Assembly: GCA_019310865.1 (NCBI GenBank) | Contig: JAFDDL010000200.1 | Location: 1-16,447 of the forward strand | DNA: 16,447 bases | Source of the DNA: Deltaproteobacteria bacterium | GTDB lineage: Bacteria; Desulfobacterota; Desulfobacteria; Desulfobacterales; JAFDDL01 | Reading direction: 5' to 3' | Part shown: in pieces, positions 1 to 7,303 of the stretch | How the letters are laid out: each line of letters opens with the position of its first letter | How positions within the stretch are numbered: position 1 is the first letter of the stretch | The notes under the pieces: generated by a model | The model's database searches: none | What the model was told of the DNA's origin: nothing | What the model saw: only the letters and a program-made list of their open reading frames with translations | Position numbers and translations under genes: made by a program

Positions 1-948
1 ACAACCGGGCCACACGGCATCCACGCCGTCATCGATACATTTTTTAATCACCGGCGCCACATCGGCCGCATCCCCTTTAACAAGGGTGCCGAACGGATCA
101 AAGTTGCCGAGAATCAGCACATCGTTGCCCAGTTTCTTGCGGGTTTCAACGACATTGTTCTTCTGATCGACACTAATGGCATCAGCACCGCATGTCTGCA
201 TCTGCTCAATGATCATGTCTGTAGACCCGCAGATATGGTTGACCGTGGGCAGAGCAACGGCATCGAACACCCGGGTTAGATTCGGCCCGACCAGGGTCTT
301 CCACATGCGAGGCGAGATCAGGTCCGAGCAGGATCCCATTTCCCGTATCGTAATATAATTCACCCCCAGTGATTCGTAATGCTTGGCGGCTTTAATGACG
401 AGATCAGTCATGGCCACGAGAAAGGCTTCAACCCGATCCTTTTTCTTTTTAACCCCTTTGAGCAGTATGTCCAGTTCGATAACCTGTCCGGCCATGGTAA
501 AGGGGCCCAGAAGCCAGGCCCCCAGGGCCAGGTTGCCGCTTTCCGGGGCTTTGAGAATATTGAAGGCCCCGTCTACGGCCGGCATGCGGGCCTTGCTGAG
601 AAAATCCATATCAATATCCACCTCATCAAATGACTCCCACTTGCTCGCCACGGTGGGATACAATATGTCCTCAGAATCGGCATAGAGGCTTATTTCTCTA
701 CCCAACGCTTCGGGTACCGTGCACATATCATAGGGAACGATGGCAGCATCAAATCCGTACATTTCAGCTGTGGTGCGGGCGGATTGAGCCAGGTTTTCGG
801 CGGTGGTGTGGACACCGGCAAAGGGAATGCCCAGTTTTTTAATGGCATGGACGGTCACCATTCCCATGCCGCTGAAAATCGGCATGGTATCGATGGGTTC
901 ACGACGAAATAACCGTTGGACGCGTTCTTTTGATGTTAGCTCGGACAT
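1..948 (-). CDS. mtaA: MtaA/URO-D-family corrinoid methyltransferase (3' end cut by window edge)
   Basis: This protein resembles the uroporphyrinogen-decarboxylase-like methyltransferases (MtaA, MtbA, CmuA, O-demethylase MtvB types), which move a methyl group between a corrinoid protein and a thiol, pterin or methylated substrate. The 316 visible residues read MSELTSKERV at the start. They carry the family zinc-ligand signature: NHICG with His238 and Cys240, and PGC with Cys316 at the very edge of the window. The stretch GADAISVDQK (254-263) followed by GNFDPFGTL (281-289) is typical of the family. The start is an ATG preceded by AAGGAG seven bases upstream. About 20-40 residues are probably missing past the edge. 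It lies 78 bp downstream of the mtrH-type gene on the same strand, so the two are probably one operon. The family is clear; whether the methyl acceptor is tetrahydrofolate or another thiol or pterin is not visible. Confidence 0.88.
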   Translation of the reverse strand, partial: MSELTSKERVQRLFRREPIDTMPIFSGMGMVTVHAIKKLGIPFAGVHTTAENLAQSARTTAEMYGFDAAIVPYDMCTVPEALGREISLYADSEDILYPTVASKWESFDEVDIDMDFLSKARMPAVDGAFNILKAPESGNLALGAWLLGPFTMAGQVIELDILLKGVKKKKDRVEAFLVAMTDLVIKAAKHYESLGVNYITIREMGSCSDLISPRMWKTLVGPNLTRVFDAVALPTVNHICGSTDMIIEQMQTCGADAISVDQKNNVVETRKKLGNDVLILGNFDPFGTLVKGDAADVAPVIKKCIDDGVDAVWPGC

Positions 949-1026
949 ATTTATCTCCTTTTATGGTTATATTTTAAGCGATTCTAAGGGTTTGAGGGGT
1001 CCTGATTGACTGCAAAAATGTGTAAT

Positions 1027-1977
1027 CTATTGTTGCGATTTAAGCTGGTCTACAAATTCCGGGAACAGCTTTAAAAGGGGATGGTTATCATCCTTTGGCA
1101 GCTGCTTGGTTTCCGCAAAGACGGCTGTGGCCAGAAAGGCGTCCGCCATGGCCGTGGCCGGAAAGATGCGCGGCGCACCTGCCATGGGCCCGGAAAAAAT
1201 CATATCGTGATACAGAAAAGCGGAAATGGCTTCAAGACCGCTATCGGCAGCCGCCCACCCGTTAAAGCCCCACAATTCGCGTGCTTTTTTCCACATATAT
1301 GATCCGTTGCTGGGCGCACTGGATCCCGGAAACCCCCATTTTTCCTTAATCATTCGGTTGGCAAGCCCGCAAAAGGCCGTTGCCGGGGCATTCATTACCG
1401 AGGTATCCACAAAGACGGATTCAAAGCAAGCCCCTGCTTTTTCGATGGCATCCAGGATCTTTTGGGTCCCCTTAATTCTACCGGTGGGCATCTGGTCTTC
1501 TGCATCATAGGCCACCAGCAATACATGCTTGACACCGATGTCGGCAATCTCGCGAATCTCGGTCTCGAGATCCTCCTCCCACACGGTGAGGCTGTTGTAA
1601 AACATGCGATCCAGCAGGCCTTTTTCAGCGCAGTAGGCCGCCCCTTCCAATTTGGGCTTCATTTTCCAGGCATCGATGCAAAAGGGCATTTCGGTGATAG
1701 ACGTGACAAAATCGATGAAGGTCTTAAACTCCTTGCCGGTGTTGGCAACGATGTCCGCCATTGCCGGCACTCCGGTTTCTTCAGCAAGCTTTTCCTGGTT
1801 TTTGAGAAGCTCGCCGGCCAATTTTTCGTCAAAACCATCCTTACGTTTATCGGTGAATACCTTGTCACCTTTTTGAAATATGGACGAACAGACAACCGTG
1901 GGATATTCACCGGGTTGACCACCGAATTTGACACCCCCCACCTCACACACCTTTTGCTCAGTTTCAAATTTAAACAC
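1027..1977 (-). CDS. mtrH: MtrH-family methylcorrinoid:tetrahydropterin methyltransferase
   Basis: This 316-residue protein matches the MtrH family. In methanogens MtrH is the subunit of tetrahydromethanopterin S-methyltransferase that handles the pterin. In bacteria, stand-alone homologues (MtgA-like) are associated with moving methyl groups from a methylated corrinoid protein to tetrahydrofolate. Visible family features are GGVKFGGQPGE (14-24), NSLTVWEED (128-136), VDTSVMNAP (190-198) and GFPGSSAPSNG (215-225). The open frame continues 41 codons further upstream, but I place the start at a GTG at 1977. It gives the normal family N-terminus (VFKFETEQKV), and a GGAGG lies five bases before it. 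None of the membrane Mtr subunits is nearby, so this is not a methanogen Mtr complex. It is followed by an MtaA-type gene. The likely role is methyl entry into the Wood-Ljungdahl C1 pathway; the pterin used is inferred. Confidence 0.88.
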   Translation of the reverse strand: MFKFETEQKVCEVGGVKFGGQPGEYPTVVCSSIFQKGDKVFTDKRKDGFDEKLAGELLKNQEKLAEETGVPAMADIVANTGKEFKTFIDFVTSITEMPFCIDAWKMKPKLEGAAYCAEKGLLDRMFYNSLTVWEEDLETEIREIADIGVKHVLLVAYDAEDQMPTGRIKGTQKILDAIEKAGACFESVFVDTSVMNAPATAFCGLANRMIKEKWGFPGSSAPSNGSYMWKKARELWGFNGWAAADSGLEAISAFLYHDMIFSGPMAGAPRIFPATAMADAFLATAVFAETKQLPKDDNHPLLKLFPEFVDQLKSQQ

Positions 1978-2275
1978 GTAAGCCTCCGTAAAATGAAAAT
2001 TTTGTTTGTATAATCCTATCTTACTAAACGCGATAAAAAATACCATCGTCCAAGAGTCTAATTTGAGTCGATTTCGGGATGAATTTGAAGGTGGACACAT
2101 TTTTACCCGGTTTGTCTGCGCTCTGATCTATGCTCTAAAGGAACAAACCACGAGGAATAGACGTTGATTCTCCAGCGCTTTTCTTTTAATATATGTCTAT
2201 TTTAGTCGCTACAATAACCCTTTTTTCATGTTTTTTATGCAGCTTTAGGGATAATGTACCTCGGAATCGTATTCT
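1978..2275. other. Divergent intergenic region between mtrH and the histidine kinase gene
   Basis: This gap separates mtrH (leftward) from the sensor kinase (rightward) and should hold both promoters. It is AT-rich, especially around 2180-2270. I see one plausible rightward sigma-70 promoter (listed separately). I found no convincing leftward promoter, no sigma-54 -24/-12 pair, no long inverted repeat and no cobalamin riboswitch. The mtrH frame remains open into this region up to 2100, but that is probably chance, because the ribosome-binding site fits the GTG at 1977. Confidence 0.5.
2164..2192 (+). promoter_or_regulatory. Candidate sigma-70 promoter for the two-component operon
   Basis: A -35-like TTGATT (2164-2169) and a -10-like TAATAT (2187-2192) are separated by 17 bases. 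Each matches its consensus at four of six positions. It would give an untranslated leader of about 75 bases before the kinase start. This is a motif match only, in AT-rich DNA where such matches are common. Confidence 0.3.
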
Positions 2276-3943
2276 ATGGTTGACTCAGGCAATAAAATCA
2301 AATCGTCAACGGCCCAGAAAAAACGCCGTAGGGCTTCAGCAAAAGATACTTCAGACAACGAGATGGAAGGAACGCTGCAGTTGTCCGAGGACAATTACCG
2401 GCGTCTTTTCGAAGGTTCTGAAGATTTGATTTTTATAACGGACAGCAACGGAACCATCAAGGACGTCAATATGGGCGGCGTCAACCTTCTGGGTTATAAA
2501 ACCAAAGACGAATTGTTTTCTTTGGAATCAATCGAACTGATTTACGCCAAATCCTTACACTGGCGAGTGTTTAAAAGACAGATTGACCGCCAAGGTTATG
2601 TAAAAGATTTTGAGGCGCAATTTAAACGCAATGACGGCAGCCGCCTGCACTGTCTGCTCAGTGGACAGGCAATCCGGAACGTCGCCCATGATATCATCGG
2701 GTATCAGGGGATCGCCAAAGACATTACGGCCCGTATGGATGCGATTCGAAGCTTTCGTCAGCGCCATCGGGAACTATGGGTACTCAATACGGTGGCCTAT
2801 GCGATGAATCGCTCTCAGGACCTTGATTATGTCCTGATAACGGCGTTGGAAAAGGTGTTGCAGGTCATGGACCTGTCTTGCGGTGCCATCTGTCTGATTG
2901 AACATACAAAATCCGAACTCGTATTGCGTGCCACCCACGGGTTTACCGATATGCCGAATGGTCCCCTGTTGCAGGTTACCTTGGCAGACAAAATGCTGAT
3001 GGATGCGCTGTTGGCAAAAGATTTAGAGCTAATCCCGGAACCGATTTTTCCGCCTTTTCAAGCAATTATCCAACATGAGCCCACCGGATTTCGAAAGCAA
3101 CTGACCTGTTTTTTAATCACGGCAAGGCAAAAGGCCTCCGGCTTCCTGGCGCTTGATATCCCGGCGGATCGGAATATTACCGCAGGGCATGATTATCACC
3201 TGCTGGGATCTCTGGCGAACTTTCTGGGTGGCGCCATCGAAAACAAGCAACTTCTCCAGACCATCCACAAGCACCGCGAGGAGTTGAAGGGTTTGACCGC
3301 CAGGCTCTTTCAATCCCAAGAGACGGAACGTCGGCGTATCGCCCGTGAACTTCACGATGAAGCAGGGCAGGCCCTCACCGGGATCAATTTTACTTTGGAA
3401 ACCCTCGAAAGACACTTGACAGCCGTTCCCGGAACGCTGCAAGACATGTTGGCCGATGTTAAAAAGCAGATTAATCGAACGTATGGTGAAATGCGGCGAT
3501 TGTCGCACCAGCTGCATCCGGCATTGCTCACCGACCTTGGTTTGGAGCCGGCCATTGACGCGTATCTCAGCAGTATAGTCAAACATCGGTCCATTGAGAT
3601 CGATTTCAAAATGGTTGGGTTTGATAAACGACCGGCGCCTGAGATTGAGGGGGTTTTATACCGACTCTCTCAGGAGGCATTGACCAATACCTTGAAACAT
3701 GCCGGTGCAACCCGATTCAATCTTTCCATTATCAAGGGATATCCACATATCATCTTTTTCGCCAAAGACAATGGTTGCGGATTTGATCCCGACAGTTTTG
3801 ATAGTAAAGAACCGGCACTCGGTCTTCTGTCCATGCGTGAGCGTGCTGCCATGCTTGGCGGACGTTTTTCGCTTCGCACGGAAATCGGAAAGGGAACGCG
3901 AATTCGAATCGAGATTCCCATACAGGGAGAAAACGATGAATAG
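2276..3943 (+). CDS. Soluble PAS-GAF sensor histidine kinase, NarX/DegS type
   Basis: This is a 555-residue kinase with no membrane segment, so it should sense a cytoplasmic signal. The order is a basic N-terminus (1-30), a PAS domain (about 40-152, YRRLFEGSEDLIFITDSNG to GIAKDITAR), a GAF-like domain (about 165-325), a HisKA_3 dimerisation domain and an HATPase domain. The phospho-acceptor is probably His360 in ERRRIARELHDEAGQ, with the adjacent HDE typical of the family. The ATP lid shows an N box at 467-477 (QEALTNTLKHA), DNGCGF (498-503), GLLSMRERA (516-524) and GKGT (538-541). The ATG at 2276 has no clear ribosome-binding site; Met30 is an alternative, so the N-terminus is uncertain. Its stop overlaps the start of the response regulator by eight bases, which implies translational coupling. 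The ligand is unknown; a role in methyl-substrate or redox sensing is inferred only from position. Confidence 0.9.
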   Translation: MVDSGNKIKSSTAQKKRRRASAKDTSDNEMEGTLQLSEDNYRRLFEGSEDLIFITDSNGTIKDVNMGGVNLLGYKTKDELFSLESIELIYAKSLHWRVFKRQIDRQGYVKDFEAQFKRNDGSRLHCLLSGQAIRNVAHDIIGYQGIAKDITARMDAIRSFRQRHRELWVLNTVAYAMNRSQDLDYVLITALEKVLQVMDLSCGAICLIEHTKSELVLRATHGFTDMPNGPLLQVTLADKMLMDALLAKDLELIPEPIFPPFQAIIQHEPTGFRKQLTCFLITARQKASGFLALDIPADRNITAGHDYHLLGSLANFLGGAIENKQLLQTIHKHREELKGLTARLFQSQETERRRIARELHDEAGQALTGINFTLETLERHLTAVPGTLQDMLADVKKQINRTYGEMRRLSHQLHPALLTDLGLEPAIDAYLSSIVKHRSIEIDFKMVGFDKRPAPEIEGVLYRLSQEALTNTLKHAGATRFNLSIIKGYPHIIFFAKDNGCGFDPDSFDSKEPALGLLSMRERAAMLGGRFSLRTEIGKGTRIRIEIPIQGENDE

Positions 3944-4601
3944 TTCAGTGATCAAGTTGTTTCTTGTGGACGACCACACCGTTGTGCGGCAAGGATTGGC
4001 GAAGCTGCTCGATGCCGAGCCGGATTTCAAGGTAATTGGTGAAGCAAAAAACGGGCGGGAGGCAATTAAACGGGTCGAAAAACTTAAACCGAACGTCGTC
4101 TTGATGGATATCGCCATGCCGATTTTGAATGGCATCGAAGCCACACGGCATATTACCAAGGCGGTGCCTCAGACAAAAGTCATCATTTTGAGCATGCATG
4201 CCCATGAACGTTATATCAGCGAACTGCTTCGCATCGGTGCAGCTGGATATCTTCTAAAGGATGCCAGCGGCCGTGATATCATCCAAGCCATCCACGCAGT
4301 TGTCAAGGGTGATACCTATCTGAGTCCCTCCATATCCCGATGCGTTGTCGAAGACTATGTTTCAATGAAAAACAAATCGCCCGAGGAAGACCGCTACGGT
4401 AAACTTTCAAACCGCGAGCGGGAAGTGTTCCAGATGATCGTCGAGAGTCGATCCACGAAAGAAATTGCCGATATTCTTTGCGTCAGCCCGAGCACGGTCA
4501 AAACGCATCGGGTGAACATTATGGGAAAACTACAAATTGATAACATGACCGATCTTATAAAGCTCGCCGTTCGTATGGGTATTATCGATATTGAACATTG
4601 A
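3936..4601 (+). CDS. NarL/FixJ-family response regulator
   Basis: This 221-residue regulator has a receiver domain followed by a LuxR-type helix-turn-helix. The receiver shows the acidic pair Asp12-Asp13, the phospho-acceptor Asp58 in VVLMDIAMP and Lys108 in LLKDAS. The DNA-binding domain runs from LSNREREVF (157) through the recognition helix in SPSTVKTHRVNIMGKL (184-199). I chose the ATG at 3936 because GGGAG lies just upstream and the receiver begins at once; a longer open frame upstream lies inside the kinase gene in another phase. It is the cognate partner of the kinase, judging by the ATGAATAG overlap. Likely targets are the adjacent mtrH-mtaA or cobO genes, but no operator can be recognised from the sequence. 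Confidence 0.93.
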   Translation: MNSSVIKLFLVDDHTVVRQGLAKLLDAEPDFKVIGEAKNGREAIKRVEKLKPNVVLMDIAMPILNGIEATRHITKAVPQTKVIILSMHAHERYISELLRIGAAGYLLKDASGRDIIQAIHAVVKGDTYLSPSISRCVVEDYVSMKNKSPEEDRYGKLSNREREVFQMIVESRSTKEIADILCVSPSTVKTHRVNIMGKLQIDNMTDLIKLAVRMGIIDIEH

Positions 4602-4672
4602 CAAAAATATAGACGGTTGCCAGAATAATCTCTTTTGCAACTGATCGCGGTGAATTATTCATGGAACTGATC

Positions 4673-4690
4673 GAGGAGGTATAAGCTATT
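4673..4690 (+). promoter_or_regulatory. Strong ribosome-binding site with a possible AUU start for cobO
   Basis: GAGGAGGT (4673-4680) is the best Shine-Dalgarno sequence near the cobO gene. Eight bases after its GGAGG core lies ATT (4688-4690), in frame with cobO and with no stop between. The ATG at 4739 has only a weak AGCAGGGG about 10-17 bases upstream. The same region also holds a seven-codon frame (4661-4684, MELIEEV then TAA), so the site may instead belong to a leader peptide or an interrupted N-terminus. Confidence 0.35.
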
Positions 4691-4738
4691 TTTTACACTA
4701 AGAAAAGGTCGGGCTATATATCAAGCAGGGGCTTCGGC

Positions 4739-5242
4739 ATGATTCATGTCTATTATGGCAGTGGGGTCGGAAAAACAACCCGCGCTATCGGTCTGGCCAT
4801 AAGAGCGGCGGGGGAGGGTTCTCTGGTGGATTTTGTCCAGTTCTTGAAATCCGGTAACTCCTCAGAGGTGGCCATATTTAACAATATTGAAAATATCCGC
4901 TATTGGTGTTCCGGCAAGCACCCGTTTATTATGCCACAAGGTCCACAACCCATTCATCATCGGCACGCCCGGAAAGCGTATAAGCGGGCATTAAGCGCCA
5001 TTAAAAATGGCAGCCGGCTCCTTGTCTGTGACGAAATCCTGGATACTATTATTTTCAACCTGCTCAAAAAAGAGCAACTCATAGACTTGGCAAAGCGGTG
5101 CAAAGACAATGTCGAGTTGGTTATGACTGGAAGACAGGTCCCATCTGAACTTCTCGAAATGGCTGATTATGCGACGGAGCTGGTCGAGATAAAACACCCC
5201 TATTATAAAGGTGTTCATGCAAGGAAGGGTATTGAGTATTAA
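4739..5242 (+). CDS. cobO: Cob(I)yrinic acid a,c-diamide / corrinoid adenosyltransferase (CobO/BtuR type)
   Basis: The protein belongs to the CobA/CobO/BtuR family, which transfers the adenosyl group of ATP to Co(I) corrinoids during cobalamin synthesis or salvage. It shows a P-loop GSGVGKTT (7-14) in the usual place at the extreme N-terminus. A Walker-B-like VCDEIL (96-101), TGRQVPSELLEMADY (130-144) and the family's C-terminal KHPYYKGVHARKGIEY (152-167) follow. At 167 residues from the ATG it is slightly shorter than typical BtuR (about 190-200). An AUU start at 4688 would add 17 residues and bring RGFG before the P-loop strand, similar to the RG before the P-loop strand in longer members. 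It sits 137 bp after the response regulator and 138 bp before a methyltransferase gene. The context fits corrinoid supply for methyl transfer. Confidence 0.87.
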   Translation: MIHVYYGSGVGKTTRAIGLAIRAAGEGSLVDFVQFLKSGNSSEVAIFNNIENIRYWCSGKHPFIMPQGPQPIHHRHARKAYKRALSAIKNGSRLLVCDEILDTIIFNLLKKEQLIDLAKRCKDNVELVMTGRQVPSELLEMADYATELVEIKHPYYKGVHARKGIEY

Positions 5243-5380
5243 GCAATCTGAGTAAAAAATCTACCCGTCCCTCTAACCAAAGGGGGATGCAAAATTCTTA
5301 ACAACCTGATATCTTACTCCGATGATCCCATATTTTTCCGCCCATAAAGAACCTAAATAGAAGCAGTGGAGGTTATTGGC

Positions 5381-6471
5381 TTGGAATCAAAACTGGAAAA
5401 AGAAGAAAAGAGCCCCAAAGTCGATAGAATAGGGGCGTTGCTGGCCGGCAACCAGGTCGATCGGGTAGCCGTGTCACCCCTGGATACAACCTGCGGAAGT
5501 CCTGGATTCTGTGCCGTGCATACGGGGATTCCGGTGGAGGCGATCTACAACAATCCTGAAAAAAGTTTTGAGGCGCAGGTGTCAACCCTTAACATTATGG
5601 ATTCGACGGTTTCCCGGTATTCGGGAGCGGTGTATACGGGTGCTGGGAATTTGGCGGTGAGATTAAGTTTCCCACGACGGAATACGATCAGGCGCCTGCA
5701 GCGGTCCGCCATTTTGTCGAAACAGAAAAAGATGTGGAAAATCTGGCGCTGCCGGATCTGGAAACATCGGGCGTTCTGCCCATGGCGATGCGGTTCTCCA
5801 AACTCCAGGCGGCGGCCGGGATGCCGATTACCCCGTTTATGGCAAGTCCCTTTACCTGTGCGGCGAACATCGTGGGCCTGGACACGTTTTCCCGGTGGGT
5901 GATAAAAAAGCCGGACCTGGTGCGCCAGGTGCTGGCGCTTTCAACGGCTCATCTGCTGGAAGTGGTTCGGCATTGGGCGAACACCTTCGGGCCGGAAAGA
6001 CTCATTGTGCATGACATCATCCCTTCGGAATCGAACCAGGTTCTATCGAAGCGGCATTTTGAAAGCGTCGCCTATCCCTTTCTGATGGAATTTCATGAAA
6101 AGGTGCTGGAAATGGGGGTAAAGCACATCAGAATCCACATCTGCGGAGAGCAGAACGCCAATCTGCCCTTGCTGGCCAAAGTACCCATGGGCAATCCGGG
6201 AATCGTGAGTTTCGGCCGGGAGGTGGATATTGCCAAAGCGGTTGAATATTTCGGGGAGAGCTGCATCATTGCCGGCAATATCGATCCGACCCCGATTCAG
6301 ACGGGCACGCCTGCGGCAATTTATGAGCTTTCCAGAGACTGCATTGAAAAGGGGAAAGCTTCCCCCAGGGGCTTCATCCTTTCGGCGGGTTGTGAGGTCC
6401 CCTTATACGCACCGGCTGAAAATGTAAAAATGATGGTAAAGGCGGCCGAAAATTTCGGGCGCTATGAATAG
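5381..6471 (+). pseudogene. MtaA/MtvB-like URO-D-family methyltransferase with a -1 frameshift
   Basis: Two overlapping frames together encode one URO-D-family methyltransferase of about 363 residues. The first part runs from a TTG at 5381 with GGAGG eight bases upstream (a GTG at 5366 is also in frame). It reads MESKLEKEEKSPKVDRIGAL and continues to QVSTLNI. The second frame, open from 5593, continues with YGFDGFPVFGSGVYGCWEF, then GGEIKFPTTEYDQAP and on to the stop at 6471. The switch lies near 5590-5602. The total of 1091 nt is one base short of a multiple of three, so a single base deletion explains it. The zinc signature is intact in the second part: HICG near 6138 and SAGCE near 6385. 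The product could be an O-demethylase component (MtvB/OdmB type) or a second methylcorrinoid:acceptor methyltransferase. As sequenced it is broken, unless the indel is an assembly error. Confidence 0.82.
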
Positions 6472-6485
6472 CCAAAGCCCTCGGC

Positions 6486-6551
6486 ATGCGGGCGGCATCG
6501 GGTTCCATTGAAAGGGTCACTATCGATCCGGATACACATGAAGTGGATTAG
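6486..6551 (+). other. Short coding-like remnant after the frameshifted methyltransferase
   Basis: A 21-codon frame (MRAASGSIERVTIDPDTHEV, then one Asp and TAG) sits 15 bp after the methyltransferase stop and just before the first repeat element. The frame is open slightly further upstream (IAKALG). It has no ribosome-binding site and reads like the tail of a larger protein rather than a gene. I do not recognise the parent family. Chance is a real possibility. Confidence 0.2.
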
Positions 6552-6573
6552 ATGGGAGATGAGATGGGGAGAT

Positions 6574-6763
6574 GGGGTCAAGTCTGCTCTTGGCTTTTCA
6601 AATTAATTCTTTAAGATCAGAAAAAACAGTCTCAGCCCGCTTCCCGCGATTTATGACATGGTACCATGCACTCGATATTCCGATATTCAATTCGTAGTGG
6701 GAGTGCCATAATGCGGATTCGTTATTATTATCTATTTAAAAGGCTAAGGGCGGACTTGACCCC
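6574..6763 (+). repeat. Inverted-repeat element (MITE-like), copy 1
   Basis: This is a 190-bp non-coding element. Its left end is GGGGTCAAGTCTGCTCTTGG and its right end is the imperfect reverse complement, ending in GGACTTGACCCC. The terminal inverted repeat extends inward weakly to about 40 bp (TTTTCAAAT against TTTAAAAGG). The middle holds a perfect 12-bp palindrome CATGGTACCATG (6657-6668) and a GCACT/AGTGC inverted pair. Compared with the other copies it has an extra GATATTCC at about 6677-6689. The right flank is TTAT. No transposase is inside, so it would depend on an enzyme encoded elsewhere. Confidence 0.85.
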
Positions 6764-7000
6764 TTATCACTGATTCGTTCTCTGGTAATTTAGAAGCCAA
6801 CCGCAGCTTGTCCCTGAGGTCATCAAACAGTATGGCACGTCGGTGTAGCTTTCGGGTTATCTGGAGAAAAGGTATTTCACACGACACTGAGGCAAGGATG
6901 CGCTGAAAACGCTTGATAGCACCAAGCACTTGTTGATCAGCCGGGGGAACACGAAGGAAGGCATCAATGGCTCGCAGCACCGTTTTGCATCTGTTGAGAT
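6764..7000. other. 237-bp fragment between two direct element copies; possible gene remnant on minus strand
   Basis: This segment is enclosed by copies 1 and 2. On the minus strand a frame from a GTG at 6980 runs 78 codons and ends at 6744 inside copy 1. It reads VLRAIDAFLRVPPADQQVLG near the start and RRAILFDDLRDKLRLASKLP later. The frame stays open upstream as far as copy 2, which suggests the internal part of a longer protein cut at both ends by element insertion. The Leu/Arg/Asp-rich helical composition recalls some transposase C-termini, but I cannot assign a family. I see no ribosome-binding site. Confidence 0.3.
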
Positions 7001-7189
7001 GGGGTCAAGTCTGCTCTTGGCTCTTCAAATTTATTCTTTAAGATCAGAAACAGAAAAAAACAGTCTCAGCCCGCTTCCCGCGATTCATGACATGGTACCA
7101 TGCACTCGATATTCAATTCGTAGTGGTAGTGCCATTATGCGGATTCGCTATTATTATCTATTTAAAAGGCTAAGAGCGGACTTGACCCC
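7001..7189 (+). repeat. Inverted-repeat element (MITE-like), copy 2
   Basis: This 189-bp copy is in the same orientation as copies 1 and 3. It has the same GGGGTCAAGTCTGCTCTTGG left end and the matching AAGAGCGGACTTGACCCC right end. The CATGGTACCATG palindrome is at 7091-7102. It has a small AACAG-type insertion in the A-rich stretch near 7046-7057 and lacks the GATATTCC duplication of copy 1. The left flank is GAGAT, as for copy 1, and the right flank is TTAT. It lies 114 bp upstream of the MalT-like gene and may affect its transcription. Confidence 0.88.
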
Positions 7190-7303
7190 TTATTTCCGGT
7201 TGATAAATAGTTGATATTGTGCTTTATAATCCATGCGACTTCGCCGCTATTGCCTTGGCAACCAATGCCGGTTCAGCATAAATTATATTCTGAGGTCTGC
7301 ACC

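Noticed and set aside
176..1009. Several plus-strand open frames opposite the mtaA-type gene
   Set aside because: They are antisense shadows; the minus-strand frame has the family motifs and a good ribosome-binding site.
1978..2100. 41-residue N-terminal extension of the MtrH-type protein
   Set aside because: Family members begin at the VFKFE segment, and the ribosome-binding site fits the GTG at 1977.
5265..5290. A hairpin formed by TCCCTCT and AGGGGGA after cobO
   Set aside because: The stem is short, imperfect and lacks a T run, so it is not convincing as a terminator.
4602..5380. A cobalamin riboswitch upstream of cobO or the following methyltransferase
   Set aside because: I could not find the conserved B12-box or a suitable set of helices in the two gaps of about 137 bp, which are also too short for most such switches.
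6552..6577. Purine-rich AGATGGGG tandem repeats left of element copy 1
   Set aside because: They look like local slippage at the insertion border and are too short to call a repeat array.
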